In this document: piece after piece, positions 48,154 to 60,300 of the stretch | Numbering within the stretch: position 1 is the stretch's first letter | Layout: each line of letters starts with the position of its first letter | From: Cinnamomum chago | Taxonomy: Eukaryota; Streptophyta; Magnoliopsida; Laurales; Lauraceae | Length of the DNA stretch: 64,000 bases | Assembly: GCA_038049695.1 (NCBI GenBank) | Contig: CP142461.1 | Span: 32,867,001 to 32,931,000, forward strand | Direction: 5' to 3' | Made by a program: the position numbers and the translations under genes | The notes under the pieces: model-generated | Databases searched by the model: none | The model's input: the letters and a program-made list of their open reading frames with translations, nothing else | Told to the model about the DNA's origin: nothing

Positions 48154-50178
48154 TGTCTTTCCCCATTGTAAGAGTGAAAACAAAGGCTCTTTTTCGTAAT
48201 GATCTGTGCAATGCGTTGTAACCGTGTAAACAGTAAAGAAGAGGTTTCTCTTAGGCATATCACTGAACCACGTAAATTCCTTACGTAATTTCTCTCTTTT
48301 GTGTTTGCTCTGTATAATTTGATTGTTGACTGCACATTTTCGCTTCCACACATGCACACAACACAAAATAAGACATTCAAGAGATCAAGATGATGCTTAG
48401 TACTCGGGGAAAAAACCGCAATACAACAGATGAACGTGTACTCCCATCACACTGGGTTAATGCAGGGAGGATTGCATGAGGGAAACTGAGAGAAACCCCC
48501 AGAGACTTGAGGGTGGCATGCAACCAGGATCTTTTGTTCGCCTTCAACAGAGGAAAACAATCCATTTTCATTTCCCATTGTGATTCTCAAAATGGGCACA
48601 AGACATGCATTCAGATAGTACCAAACTTTTTTTTTTTTTTGGTGAAAGGTAGATAGTACAAAACTTAATCATGTAAACTGAGCTCTTCTTAACCCAGCAC
48701 ATGAATAATTCAGAAATGAATCTAATCAGGGTAGCATTGAGGAGAACAAAAGTAAACTGAGCTATCTTAACCCAGCACATGAATAATTCAGACATGAATC
48801 TAATCAGGGTAGCATTGAGGAGAACAAAAGTTTGGCAAACAGAATCCCATCTTGTGGAGAGAAAATGGGCCCCTAAAGGGCTTCAGCTGGGCACCGAGGG
48901 ATCAGTTGAAATTTCAGCCCTTGAAATTTCGGCCCAGGCAACCCACAATGAACTTGTGCTCCTCCTAGAGCCCTGTAGACTGGCTTAGGGATACTTAGTA
49001 TCTATAAAAGACCCTCTTCAGTGTCTAGCTTATGTCAAAACAGTACCGGGCTAGAGTAAGTACATGGGCCACCAATTAATCTGGGGTTGGGCTGTGCCTC
49101 GTCATGCAGGTGGCGAACTGAGATGGAGGGTTTTACTACTTGGATGCGAAGGTCACACTGCCCATATGAACCAAGCAAGTTGTGTAAGTCCCCTCCTCTC
49201 AGCGACGCGAGGCCAGCTTGGCTCAAAGCTTTTCCTGTTACAGCCTGCTTAGTAGTAATCAATTACTGCTCAGTTTTTCAGTCAGATAAACCCATAGTAA
49301 TTAGGCACCCTGAGTTATCCAGTCAGTCATTTATGCAGGATTGGCCAAGGCCTAGTACCCTCTGCAAAGCATTTACAAAGACCAGGGCACTGCCTCCCTG
49401 CAGGCCTACAAACTTGCTCCAAATCCAACCTAAATGGAACCGGGGTGGCCACGCCCAGTCGCAGTCATAAGATGAGCTTTTTCTCTTGAAAAATAAGCAA
49501 GCAATCCAAGGAAGAATCAGATATCCTGCAGTCAAAGTCCTGATCGCTGCAAATCCTGTTCCATTTAATGGGACAATGCTTCTTTTTTTTTTTTCTACTC
49601 CAGCAATTTTGTGACTGCTACAATAATTTTCCCTTTCCTCATTCCAACCAAGAGACCTGCATATCCTAGTATGCAAAGATGGTGACCAATATGTTGTAAA
49701 AATGAGCAACTTACCCATGTGGGACACAATGGATATGATGTCATTCTGAGTTCTTTGGTGATTCTTCAATTAATAGTATAAACATTGTTTTGTAGGCGTA
49801 GCTGATAAAATGTTACTAACACATTTTTCATAATTTGAGTTCGAATAAGATTCTACAGTGCTGATTCCATGATTATTTCAAGTAAGATTTGTACAAATAT
49901 TATGGTTGTTATTGAGGATATTAATGAATAGACACTAACATTATTTAAATTTGTTTAAATATTATGCTGAATTCATGAATTTCATTATTTGAATTTGCCT
50001 AATTAGGCACCTCGTAACAAGATAAAGTTCTTGATTTTAACACCATCTATGGATTTTCTCCATGAAGGTTAGGAAACCCTAAATTCAGGACGAGATACAC
50101 TACATAGAGAGGAAACAAAGTAATAGTTGTTGAGATTATTAATACGCTACTTAAATTTATAAAAAAATCATGCCAACA
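48154..50178. other. Intergenic with an ~80 bp tandem duplication; no gene recognised
   Basis: A 79 bp unit at 48673-48751 is repeated at 48752-48829 with few differences. At 48840-49470 the base composition rises and frames stay open on both strands (plus 49087-49470; minus 49769-49323), but no domain is recognisable, so no gene is called. Confidence 0.45.
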
Positions 50179-50187
50179 TCAATTACA

Positions 50188-51365
50188 GAGGATTTTACAG
50201 GAAAAAAAAATCCCTAAGATGCTTGGTGCATGAAAAAGGACCCAATAGATCCTCACAAACAGAAAAGGCCTTCTTGTCACCTTTTGTTTTGTACAGCCTG
50301 AGTGTCGATATCGGCACTCTACTGCTGTAATGATTAATGAGCATTGATATGGACGCTTAACTCAGTTTGTATTATTCTCAGTTGAGCATCGATGCTCAGT
50401 GCATGTTTGATGCTCGATAAGAATGGGAGGCTACAACCCCCCAGGCTCTCTCTCCACCTAAGTAAGAAAAGGAGGCTTTGGAGGTCTAAATATTCTCTGG
50501 TCTCAGGGCTATTAATCGCAATAAAAGAGATACGCCACTTCTGGATTTTGCAAAGATGGGTTTGAAGATGGGAGAAAATAAAAGAGGTGGGCATCTAAGA
50601 CCAGGGAACTACAAAGACTCAGATGCGATTGACATTTCTTTTAAGGAGAAAATGTGGAGGAGAGATGCTTTTGAGTATGGAGTTCTCTTCTTCTTTTTGG
50701 TGTTTCCACTCTGGAAAGGACATTTGAGAGAGAGGGCGAGAGCCGAAATGATGATTTATTTAGGTGATGGCTCTTTTCCTAGTAGGTTGCCTCGACCCTC
50801 TCGTGCAACTGGGAAAACACACACAAAAAGGCGGCAGTGTGAGTTGAATAGGGTTCTTACATGAAAGACCCTGAGTTGGAGGAAACTTCCAAAGCCACCC
50901 CAAATACCCCCACTTTGTATGGTGTTGCTGGCAAAGGCGTGAAGGTGCCTTGGTACCTCTCAAGACCGTCTACCGGCAACAATGCCGAGGATGGTGATGG
51001 ACAATGTGCCATTAATGGCAAACAGGCGGAGAGTAGCAGGAAATCATTTGGGAAGAAGACAATGGTGGAATTAAGGGAGGAGAGGACGAAGAGAGAGAGG
51101 TGGGAGAAAGAAAGGGAACGGGCTCTCTTGTCGGGGAAGAAGAATAGAGTAGACCGTCGATATCGACGCTCAAGAATAATACCGAGATCAAATCCGTGTT
51201 GAGCATCGACTTTGACACTCAACTAAGATATTGTAATGAGCGCTGATATTGATACTTGGGAAAACTAAAACAAAAGTGATGAGAGGGCCTTTTCTAGCTG
51301 TGAGGATCTATTGGGTCCTCTTTTGTGCACCGGCCATCTAAGGGGTTTTTTCCCGTAAAATCCTC
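50188..51365. mobile_element. Mutator-like (MULE-type) non-autonomous element, 1.2 kb
   Basis: Long inverted ends start GAGGATTTTACAGG (left) and finish CCGTAAAATCCTC (right). They continue for over 100 bases, for example AGGACCCAATAGATCCTCAC on the left and its complement on the right. Flanking 9-mers TCAATTACA (50179-50187) and TCAATTATA (51366-51374) differ by one base, the duplication length of Mutator elements. No transposase is seen. The interior 50590-51190 is less AT-rich, with open frames of 100-120 codons, and may be captured host sequence. Confidence 0.75.
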
Positions 51366-51374
51366 TCAATTATA

Positions 51375-52255
51375 TACTAGCAAAAATGTGCCCTTGCTTT
51401 GTATAAAAAATTTGTTATTTCAGTTTTTCATATTTTTTAATATTTTATGATATAAATAAATTGTTTATTTTGAGTGATTTAGAGTTCATAAGTTTGGATT
51501 ATCTGAAATCTAGAATAGCATTCTTTCTAATAAATATAGGCTTGAAGTTATAATCACCAACACAGAGGAAGCTACAGTTTGTGAGTTGCATTGCACCATT
51601 GTCACAAAGTCCTCTTTGGCAAAATTATAATTTTGTCTAGAGTTTAATATACATCTAAGTATACTCATGACCTTGAAATATGTTTGGCATCGTTGTCACC
51701 CATATCAAAGTTATAACATTTTCATTGTAAAATAATAATAATTAGAAATAAAAATGAATTAGATGTTTTGTGCAAAGGAGATACATACTTCTATTATCAT
51801 GTTTTTATTGGTAATCTCTTTGGCCATTATCATCTCCTTAGCAAGGTTTATACTGTGATTGCAACCCAAGACTCATAATCTAGGGTGTTTTTTTATTCTT
51901 TTATTTTTTATTTTTATTATTTATTTAATGATGGACGCATTAAGTCTCAAAAACAGTACAATATAGAAATAAAAGAACTGACTGTGGGAACTAGATTTTG
52001 AACCATGTGGAAACTCATAATCTAGTTCCCACCGTTCTTTTGACCCAAGCAATTGATTTTGACACATCAATTCGGATAGAAAGTTTAAAAACTTAAAATG
52101 GAAAATTATCTTTTTTCTTAATGGTAAAATGGAAAATTATCTTATCAACCCAGATAGATAGTTATTTTAAAATAGAAAGTTATCTCACTTACCTATTTTA
52201 ACTTTGCAATGAATTGAGAGATTCTTCGCCTATGCTCACATATCTCGCTTGCAAT
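51375..52255. other. Intergenic, AT-rich, with a short foldback
   Basis: A hairpin with arms of about 20 bases (GTGGGAACTAGATT and its complement) lies at about 51968-52045. No gene is seen. Composition shifts sharply to GC-richer DNA near 52260. Confidence 0.5.
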
Positions 52256-52259
52256 TTAA

Positions 52260-53082
52260 GGTAACCATCTGTGTGGGGCATCCCTTAATGCGCCAGCTAA
52301 GCAAAGGACAACGATGGTCCCACTGGAGTTCCGTCTCGGCTGAAGGGGTCTCGACACGGGGGCAGTGGCACCTGCCGAGACCATACCGAGACCATACCGT
52401 CTCGGCAAGAAACCGCACCAGAAAAGGGCATTCATTCCGGCCATGGCCAAGGTAAGGAGTTCTACCCAAGGCAAGAATGGACAGCCGCCCCAGACATCCG
52501 AATACGAGGCGAGGTTTGGGCACGCGCTGATGGGACATACACGCCATCCAAGCCATTCATTTCCACTCACTCTCTAACAAAGCCACATCTGATGGCTACA
52601 GCCACATCGGGGCAGGGTCCAAGAAAGGATCCGATGGGACCCCAGCCGCCAACAAGTCAAGGTGAGATCAGGCCCAACATGACTAGCATTTAATGCAGCG
52701 TGGGCTAATTGAACCTTCATTTAATGCAATGTGGGCTATGATTGGGGCCCCATTGATGGCTCTATGGGCTAATATATCCCTAGCAGTCAAATCGAGAGGC
52801 CCACCAACAGGTACTCTGAGGCCTCTCCCATATAAGGAGACGGACCACCCAAAGAAGAGGTACGCACACTCACATGCATGCAATTATCCTCAGCTCTTTC
52901 TTCTCCGACTAGCTCCCTGCACTAACTTAAGCATCGGAGAGCCCTGTGCTGCCCACAGCCAGGGTCCTCTGACTGTTTCTCTTCCCCTTTCAGGTCCATA
53001 GATCGACCAGCTTTCTCCGGTCATTTGGATAAGTCCCTTGAGGCACTTCCCTTGATCTCGTGAGTTATTTTCAGCACTTACA
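52260..53082 (+). repeat. 5' LTR of the Gypsy element (5' boundary approximate)
   Basis: The LTR ends ...CACTTACA at 53082. TGGCACCGTCTGTGGGGA (53085-53102) follows, in the position and of the type used as primer-binding site by Tat elements. A TATA box TATAAGG is at 52831. U3 shows a repeated ATTTAATGCA...GTGGGCTA word near 52690 and 52720, and a TGCCGAGAC/GTCTCGGCA palindrome at 52373-52406. Confidence 0.6.
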
Positions 53083-53127
53083 ATTGGCACCGTCTGTGGG
53101 GAACGATTTACAGTCCTCCCTAACGTC

Positions 53128-54783
53128 ATGACTAGGAGAGCTGCGAAAGGCGGAGAAACGTCCAAGACACAACGTGTGGGACCGTCCTCCGACCTCCTTC
53201 CTGCCAAAAAGAGGTCTGGGAAGAAAGTTGTTGTTGTTACAGGAGGCTACGACGAGCGTGACTTCGTTCAGATCAACGTTCAAGAGCATAACCCCCGCTC
53301 GGAGTCGCATTCGAGGGGAGCAACGACGTCTCTCCGGCGGAGGGACTCTCGATAGCATGTTGGAGATGGTCTCTCGCTGGGTCGAGTTCAACGAAGCAAG
53401 TCTCCAATGGTGGACGGACCAGTCTTCTCTGATCATCCAGAGGACGATGGTGACGAAGATTACAATCCTAACGGTGACTTTGATTCCACCATTGAGGAGA
53501 TTCGAGCTCAGAACGCCACCATTGAAGAGAAGGACGCTCTGATCCGTCAGCTCCAGCAGCAGCTGGAAAGAGCGGCGGGCTCGGCCAGGCAGCAGCAGTC
53601 GCGGCGACAAGACGAAGAAAGGATCTCTCGTAGCAGGCGCACTGATAAAGACTTGAGGATTCATCTAAATGAGAAGAGACGCGACCAAACTCGCGATGAA
53701 GGCTCGAGCACCAGCCGCAGCCACTCTAGGAGGGTGTCAGAAACTATTCCAGAGAACAGGTACGACAGCCAGGAGTGGTTGGACGAGCGCATCAGGCGGA
53801 CGGTTCAGCGCAACCTGGAGGTGGCCGGTCTCACCCGAGACCAGCGGGATGTCTGTGATTCTATTGACCTCGGCGCGTCCCCCTTCTCCCGCAGCATCAA
53901 GAATCATCCCCTTCCGAGGAAGTTCACCATCCCGAGGTTCGTCACTTACGACGGGACCTCGGATCCGGCTGCCCACCTGCGACACTTCTCCCAGAGAATG
54001 TCTGTTTGGGGGGACGAAGGCCACCTGAACTGTCGAGTCTTCTCCTCCAGTTTGGGTGACCTCCCCTTGAAGTGGTTCTGCGCGCTTCCAGAGGGGTCTA
54101 TTTCGAGTTGGCAGCAGCTTCAGCAGTCCTTCATGAAGAAATTCCAGGTTTACATGATCATGCCGAAGACAGATGCAGACATCATGGCCTAGAAGATGAA
54201 GCGCGAAGAGAACATCACCCGCTTCGCCAAGCGGTTCTAGACGGTCTACAGTCAGATCAAAAACTCAAAGGACGAAGTTGCAATCTTCGCATTTCAGAAT
54301 GCCCTGCTCCTGGACAGCGATCTTCGTAAGGATCTGGCTCGGAACCCGGTATCCTCCATAGCAGCGCTGATGTCCATAGTCAATCGCTACATTGCCCAAG
54401 AGGACGACCAGATCCGAGCTCGGGAAAGCTTCGGGACGATGCAAAGAGACCGAGATAGCAAGCCCTCGAAGAAGGACAGGGGATTGTCCCGAAAAGAGGA
54501 GTCGGACAGACGCTGGACTCCGGCCGGTTCGGCAAAGGCCCCTATATTCACTTCGGGTGGAGGCAAGAGGCCCAGGCTGTCAACAAACCCGTACCAAGCG
54601 GTCAACACCATCTTCAAGGAGCCCATTCACAAGATCATGAATAAGGTCAAGTCCAAGCCGTTCTTCAGCTGGCCTCAGCCCATGAGAGGAGACCCGTCCT
54701 CCCGGGATCAGAGCAGATTTTGCGCCTATCATAAGCAGAGCGGGCACAAGAGTGAGGAGTGCAAGATCCTCAAGTCACACTTG
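53128..54783 (+). pseudogene. Gypsy gag, several stops
   Basis: The start at ATG 53128 (MTRRAAKGG) follows the primer-binding site by about 25 bases. A stop at 53355 or a frame change interrupts the first part. From 53407 the frame holds a charged coiled coil (EEKDALIRQLQQQLE), an Arg/Ser-rich stretch and the Retrotrans_gag domain (PRFVTYDGTSDPAAHLRHF, LPEGSISSWQQL). TAG codons at 54190-54192 and 54238-54240 stand where Gln is expected. A CX2HX4HX4C knuckle (CAYHKQSGHKSEEC) lies near 54722-54763. The Copia insertion then cuts the frame at 54783. Confidence 0.88.
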
Positions 54784-55090
54784 TGTAGAAGATAACAAGG
54801 CCCATTACAGCCAAGGCCTAAGGCCCATTACAGCATCCCACTCACGTGGGTTGATTTTGTCAAAGATTGTGTATATATTGTATTCCCTGATTTATTTCTG
54901 ATTGTATTCCTTGTATAGATTAGGATTGATTCTTTCTATTCTTTTATATTCTAATTTGTACACTTGACATACTTAGTGCCTTGATTAAGGCCTAACATGA
55001 TTATAAATAGAGCTGTGGATCATCCAAGGATGGATCAAGTTTTCTCTCCAAGCTTTCGTCTCTTCCTCTCTCTCATTGCATATTATAACA
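54784..55090 (+). repeat. 5' LTR of the young Copia element
   Basis: The LTR is 307 bp with TG...CA ends. A TATA box TATAAATA lies at 55002-55009. The primer-binding site TGGTATCAGAGC (55091-55102, initiator-Met type) follows with no spacer. Confidence 0.97.
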
Positions 55091-55102
55091 TGGTATCAGA
55101 GC

Positions 55103-55791
55103 TCAGCCGATCACCTGTGATCCTCTCCAAAGACATCTTCCAAGCATTGGAAGCCCTCTGAGATAATCTGTGATCATCCTCTTCGGCCAGATCATCTCTG
55201 ATCATCACAGATCACCCGTGGCCCACCAGAGATCATCATACCAGAAACTGCCGGAATCAGTCACCAAGCTCGCCTATTATTCCTCTTATTTATCACAATT
55301 TTTCCAGCATTTTTGTCTCATCAGAGGTAGGCCATCTAGCATCTTTTGTGATATTTCAGTTTTATCACAGTTTTCATCACAGCCATCCAAGATTGTGGAT
55401 TTTGATCCGTTTCTAGTGGAACTTCTTCCAATAGTTACGAAAAATCATTGTTCTTTCATCCCCAACCTCTGATCAGATCTCTGATCACCCTCTGGGGCCC
55501 ACGTGGACATCTTTCCACTGACGTGTTGCACGTTTCTGCTTCTTGTTGCTGTTTTCTTCTTCCTGTTGCTGTTATCATCTTCTATTTATTGCTGCCTGTT
55601 GCTGTACTGCTGGTTCTGGCTGCTGCCTATTGCTTACTGCTGTTTCTGCGTGCTGTGTTACTGCTGTGCCATCTTCTTCTCTGCCTCCGACATTTTTTTT
55701 TCACTGGGTTACTATTGACCTGCTGCTGGTTGCTTTCTTCTTCAAATTGCTACTGTTTTTTTTTTCTCTCTACACTGTGCCATGTAAAAGT
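55103..55791 (+). other. Untranslated leader of the young Copia element
   Basis: This is a pyrimidine- and CTG-rich leader between primer-binding site and gag. The hydrophobic ORFs in it (for example 55448-55795) follow from composition and are not called as genes. Confidence 0.7.
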
Positions 55792-58700
55792 ATGATGTTA
55801 TCCCGATCAAATTTAACGGGCAGAATTATATGTCCTGGTCTTTCCATTTAAGGAACTTCGTTGAAGGACAAGGGCTTTTTGGTTATCTTGATGGGTCGAT
55901 CACTAAACCAAAACCTACAAGTACCACTGATTCCAAAAACTTAGCCACCTGGTCCAAAGAAAATGCTAAAGTGATCACATGGATCCTTAACTCCATTGAT
56001 CCATCTTTTGCTGTGGCTCTTCAAGCCTACACCACTGCTGCTGATATGTGGGCTCATCTCAAGAAAGTCTATCATCAAACAAATAAGGCCCGGAAGTTTC
56101 ACTTGGATAGTGAAATTGCAAAGTACAATCAAGGGGATAAATCTGTGCAGGAATACTTTAATGGTTTCCTCACCTTATGGACTGAAAGAGATTCCATGTT
56201 GATCCAAACAGTCTCTTCCGGATTTCTATCTGAAGCTCTCAAGTTGCAAGAAGAAACCCATATTAGCCAGTTTCTTATGAATCTACGACCCGAATTTGAA
56301 TCTGTCAGGTCGGCTCTCATGAATAGAGAAAATTCTGCTAATCTTGATACCTGCTTTCAAGAGGTCCTTCGCGAAGAACTTCGTCTCTCCTCCCAACGTA
56401 CTATTCTGGAAGAACCAAAAGCCTTCCTTGCACCTCTTCCCGCTGACTCGGCTCTTCTGGCAACCCCAACTCCGAAGCAGACTCAATGTTACGAATGCAA
56501 AGGCTTCGGACATATTTCCAAAAATTGCCGCAAGAAATTGGTTTGTAGATATTGCAAACGGACTGGTCACCTTATTGAGGACTGTCGCAGCCTACAGCGA
56601 CGGAATGAGACACAGCCTAAGAAGCCTCCCTCTAATATGCCCCGACAGAACATTCCTGCAGCATTTCAGGCTCAAGCACCCTTATCTGATACAGGAAGCA
56701 CTTCATCTGGGGCTATATCCATGACTCCAGCCCAGATTCAAGAGCTGATCCAAAACACAGTTACTTCTGCTTATGCGTCTATGGGCTTTTCTGGTGGTCG
56801 GTATCAAACTCATTCCTCTATAGCTTTTCCTGCATTCCATTCTTCTGCCTCTCTTTCTTCTCCTATCACCTCATCCACATGGTTCTTAGATTCAGGAGCT
56901 TCCAATCACATGACATCTGTAGAACATAGCTTTACAGATTCCCACCCTTACGTTGGAAAAGAGAAAATAACCACTGCTAATGGTGATCAACTACTCATTT
57001 CTGGAGTTGGTACGATTACCTTATCTAGTGTCTCTGGCCAATCCATCACCCTTCCCAATGTTTACTTTGTTCCAAAATTATCAGCCAATTTACTTTCTGT
57101 AGGACAACTTATTGATGATGGCTATCTTGTTCACTTCTCTTCTTCTGGTTGTGTTATACAGGGGCGACAAACTGGGAAGGTGATCGCGACGGGGAGTAAA
57201 CATGGACGCCTGTTCTTGCTGGACATTGGACATCATTCTTTCATTGCTTCCTCTTCTTCTCAAAATTTCAATAAATTGTGGACTGTTTGGCATAACCGTC
57301 TTGGTCATGTAAACAATGCCCATTTGCTTTCCTTATTTAAGATTGGTTGTTTGGATTCTAAAATTGATAATAAAATGATGTCTTCTTTCTCTCAATCAAA
57401 GTGTGAAACTTGTTGCTTAAGTAAAAGTCACATTTTGCCTTTTCCTGTTCATAATTCTCGTGCATTAGCATCATTTGACATTATTCATTCTGATGTTTGG
57501 GGTATTGCTCCTACCTTGAGTAGGACGGGATTTCAGTACTATGTGACCTTTATCGATGACCATTCTCGATACACTTGGATTTACTTTATGCGCTTGAAAT
57601 CTTAAGTCTTCTCCATTTTTCAAAAAATTTATAACATGGTTCAAACCCAATTTCAGAGAGCTATCAAGATTCTTAGATCAGATTCTGGTGGAGAATACAT
57701 GTCTCATGAATTCTCTGCCTTCCTTTCTGATAAAGGCATTCTTCATCAAAAATCTTGTCCACATACCCCTCAGCAAAATGGAATTGCAGAACGGAAGAAC
57801 CGACATATTCTTGGAACTGTTCGTACTCTTTTAATTGCATCCTTAGTCCCTCCCAAATTTTGGTGTGATGCTGCTCAAACTGCTGTGTATCTTATTAACC
57901 GTCTTCCCAGCACTGTTCTAGGAAAGACTACTCCTTACGGAGTTCTTTTTGGTAGTACCCCTTCATACTCTCACTTACGTGTTTTTGGTTGCTTGTGCTT
58001 TGTTCATCTTCCTCCTACTGAGCGCTCTAAGTTATCACCACAGGCGGCCAAGTGCGTTTTTCTTGGCTACAGTAATGAGCACAAAGGTTTTCTGTGTTAT
58101 GATCAGTTCGAGAAACGCATGCGCATATCTCGCAATGTGATCTTCTTGGAACAGATTCCTTTCTTTTCTTTACGCTTGGATCATCATCCTATTACTGTGT
58201 CCTATTTCCCACATTTTCAGGAATCGACTTCTCCATCCTCTGTTCCCAAAGTCTATGTCCGGCGCAACACGGTTCCTCCTGTGGTGACTCCCTCTCCTGA
58301 TCCTCCCCCAGTGACGCCTTCTGAACCGGCAGGTAATAACGCTCCTTTTGACAATACCATCTCTCTGCGACGCTCTAGTCGCCCATCTGTTGCCCCTGAC
58401 CGTTATGGATTTCCTGCTCTCTTTTCCTCTTTAGATAGTGCTCCTATCCCCACTTCCTATTCACAGGCCTCCAAAATAGCTTACTGGCAGGATGCTATGA
58501 ATGAGGAATTGCTCGCTCTTGAAGCAAACCAGACATGGGATTTGGTACCGACTCCTGCAAAAGCCTCTGTGATTGGCAGCAAATGGATCTACTCTGTAAA
58601 AGTTAACTCGGATGGGAGTCTTGATCGCTACAAAGCCAGATTGGTTGCGCAGGGTTACAAGCAGGAGTATGGCATTGACTATGAAGAGACATTTGCACCA

Positions 58701-59989
58701 GTGGCCAAAATGACCACTGTTCATACTCTTCTTTGTGTTGCTGCAGCCCGCAACTGGCCTCTATGGCAAATGGATGTCAAAAATGCCTTTCTTCATGGCG
58801 AGTTGAAAGAGACTGTCTACTTAAAACCCCCTCCGGGATATGCTTGTCCTCCTCAGCATGTTTGCAAATTGCGGAAATCTCTTTATGGCCTCAAGCAGGC
58901 TCCCAGGGCTTGGTTTGATAAATTCCGGGCCGCAATACTTCAAGCCGGCTTTCGTCAGAGTCATTCTGATAGCTCCCTATTTCTTCGATGGACACCAAAG
59001 GGCTACACATTCCTTTTGGTCTATGTTGATGATATGATCATCAGTGGCAATGATACTACTGGCATTACAGATCTCAAACACCATCTCACTCGCCACTTCC
59101 GGATGAAGGATCTTGGTCCTCTCACCTACTTTCTGGGGCTTGAGTTTTTGCGTAACAACTCAGGCATTCGGGTTCATCAGCGTAAATATGCTACCGATTT
59201 GATCACTTCGGCAAGACTTGGCGATGCTCACACTTTTGATACGCCTACGGAACTTAACAGCAAACTCAGTCTGGATGATGGTCCTCCTCTGGAAGATCCC
59301 TCTGTGTTCCGGCGGATAGTTGGGAGTTTGCTCTACTTAACTATGACTCGGCCGGATATTTCTCATGCAGTTCATACGGTTAGCCAGTTTATGAGCAATC
59401 CTCACAAACCCCACCTTGCTGCTGCTTTGCGCATACTCCGCTACGTTAAAGGCACTCTTAACCATGGTCTCTTCTACCCTTCTATCTGCGCCTCTCGGCT
59501 TATGCGGATGCCGACTGGGCTGGTTGCCCTGATTCTCGGCGATCCACCACTGGCTGGTGTATGTTTCTTGGGGATTCTCTGATTTCGTGGAAGTGCAAGA
59601 AGCAAACTATAGTTTCCAAGTCTTCTGCGGAGGCCGAATATCGCGCGATGTCGTCTGCTAGTGCTGAAATCATCTGGCTACGCCGTCTTCTCTGTGAATT
59701 CGGTGTCCATGTTGGTAGGTCTACACCTCTTCATGGGGACAATACCAGTGCTACCAGGATTGCTAACAATCCAGTCTTTCATGAAAGAACAAAGCACATT
59801 GAGATTGATTGTCACTTCATCCGCCAACATGTTGTTACTAAGAAGATCACTCTGCCTCACGTCTCTACTCTTAACCAATTGGCAGATATCTTCACAAAAG
59901 CTCTCCCCAGAACACGTCATCAGGATCTTACTAGCAAATTGATGTTTTCTGTCCTACCACATCAATTTGAGGGGGAGTGTAGAAGATAA
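55792..59989 (+). pseudogene. Copia gag-pol polyprotein, three lesions
   Basis: A single frame holds gag (UBN2), two CCHC knuckles (CYECKGFGHISKNC, CRYCKRTGHLIEDC, near 56490-56590), protease (WFLDSGASNHMT, near 56880), integrase (HSDVWG; RSDSGGEY; PQQNGIAERKN), RT (MDVKNAFLHGE, SLYGLKQAPRAW, YVDDMI at about 59020-59040) and RNase H (SSAEAEYRA, LADIFTKAL). Lesions: the expected first ATG (55792) is followed directly by TAA; a TAA at 57603-57605 stands where a sense codon is expected in integrase; and a frameshift near 59490-59515 separates the RNase H start. An internal ATG at 55830 could still start gag. As drawn it is non-autonomous. Confidence 0.95.
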
Positions 59990-60295
59990 CAAGGCCCATT
60001 ACAGCCAAGGCCCAAGGCCCATTACAGCATCCCACTCACGTGGGTTGATTTTGTCAAAGATTGTGTATATATTGTATTCCCTGATTTATTTCTGATTGTA
60101 TTCCTTGTATAGATTAGGATTGATTCTTTCTATTCTTTTATATTCTAATTTGTACACTTGACATACTTAGTGCCTTGATTAAGGCCTAACATGATTATAA
60201 ATAGAGCTGTGGATCATCCAAGGATGGATCAAGTTTTCTCTCCAAGCTTTCGTCTCTTCCTCTCTCTCACCTCTCTCTCATTGCATATTATAACA
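59978..60295 (+). repeat. 3' LTR of the young Copia element
   Basis: The LTR is 318 bp and identical to the 5' LTR except for one T/C difference near its start and an 11 bp expansion of the CTCTCT tract near 60265-60280. Confidence 0.97.
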
Positions 60296-60300
60296 ACTTG

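Larger units (their letters stand above)
54784..60295 (+). mobile_element. Young Ty1/Copia element nested in the Gypsy gag-pol
   Basis: The 5,512 bp element has LTRs 54784-55090 and 59978-60295 and a perfect duplication ACTTG at 54779-54783 and 60296-60300. The LTRs differ by one substitution and one 11 bp CTCTCTCACCT-type insertion, so insertion is recent. The primer-binding site directly abuts the 5' LTR and a polypurine tract (TGAGGGGGAG, 59968-59977) abuts the 3' LTR. Despite its youth the coding region has three lesions. Confidence 0.97.

Noticed and set aside
48027..48380. Minus-strand ORFs with PPPPPP and KKKKK
   Set aside because: These are translations of the T17-G24 homopolymer and an AT repeat.
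49323..49769. 148-codon minus-strand ORF and a 127-codon plus-strand ORF overlapping it
   Set aside because: Open frames exist on both strands without any recognisable domain, splice structure or codon preference.
53071..53664. 197-codon minus-strand ORF
   Set aside because: It is the antisense of the Gypsy gag start in GC-rich sequence.
55448..55851. Hydrophobic ORFs suggesting a membrane protein
   Set aside because: They lie in the pyrimidine-rich Copia leader; hydrophobic Leu/Val/Cys runs come from CTG/TTC composition.
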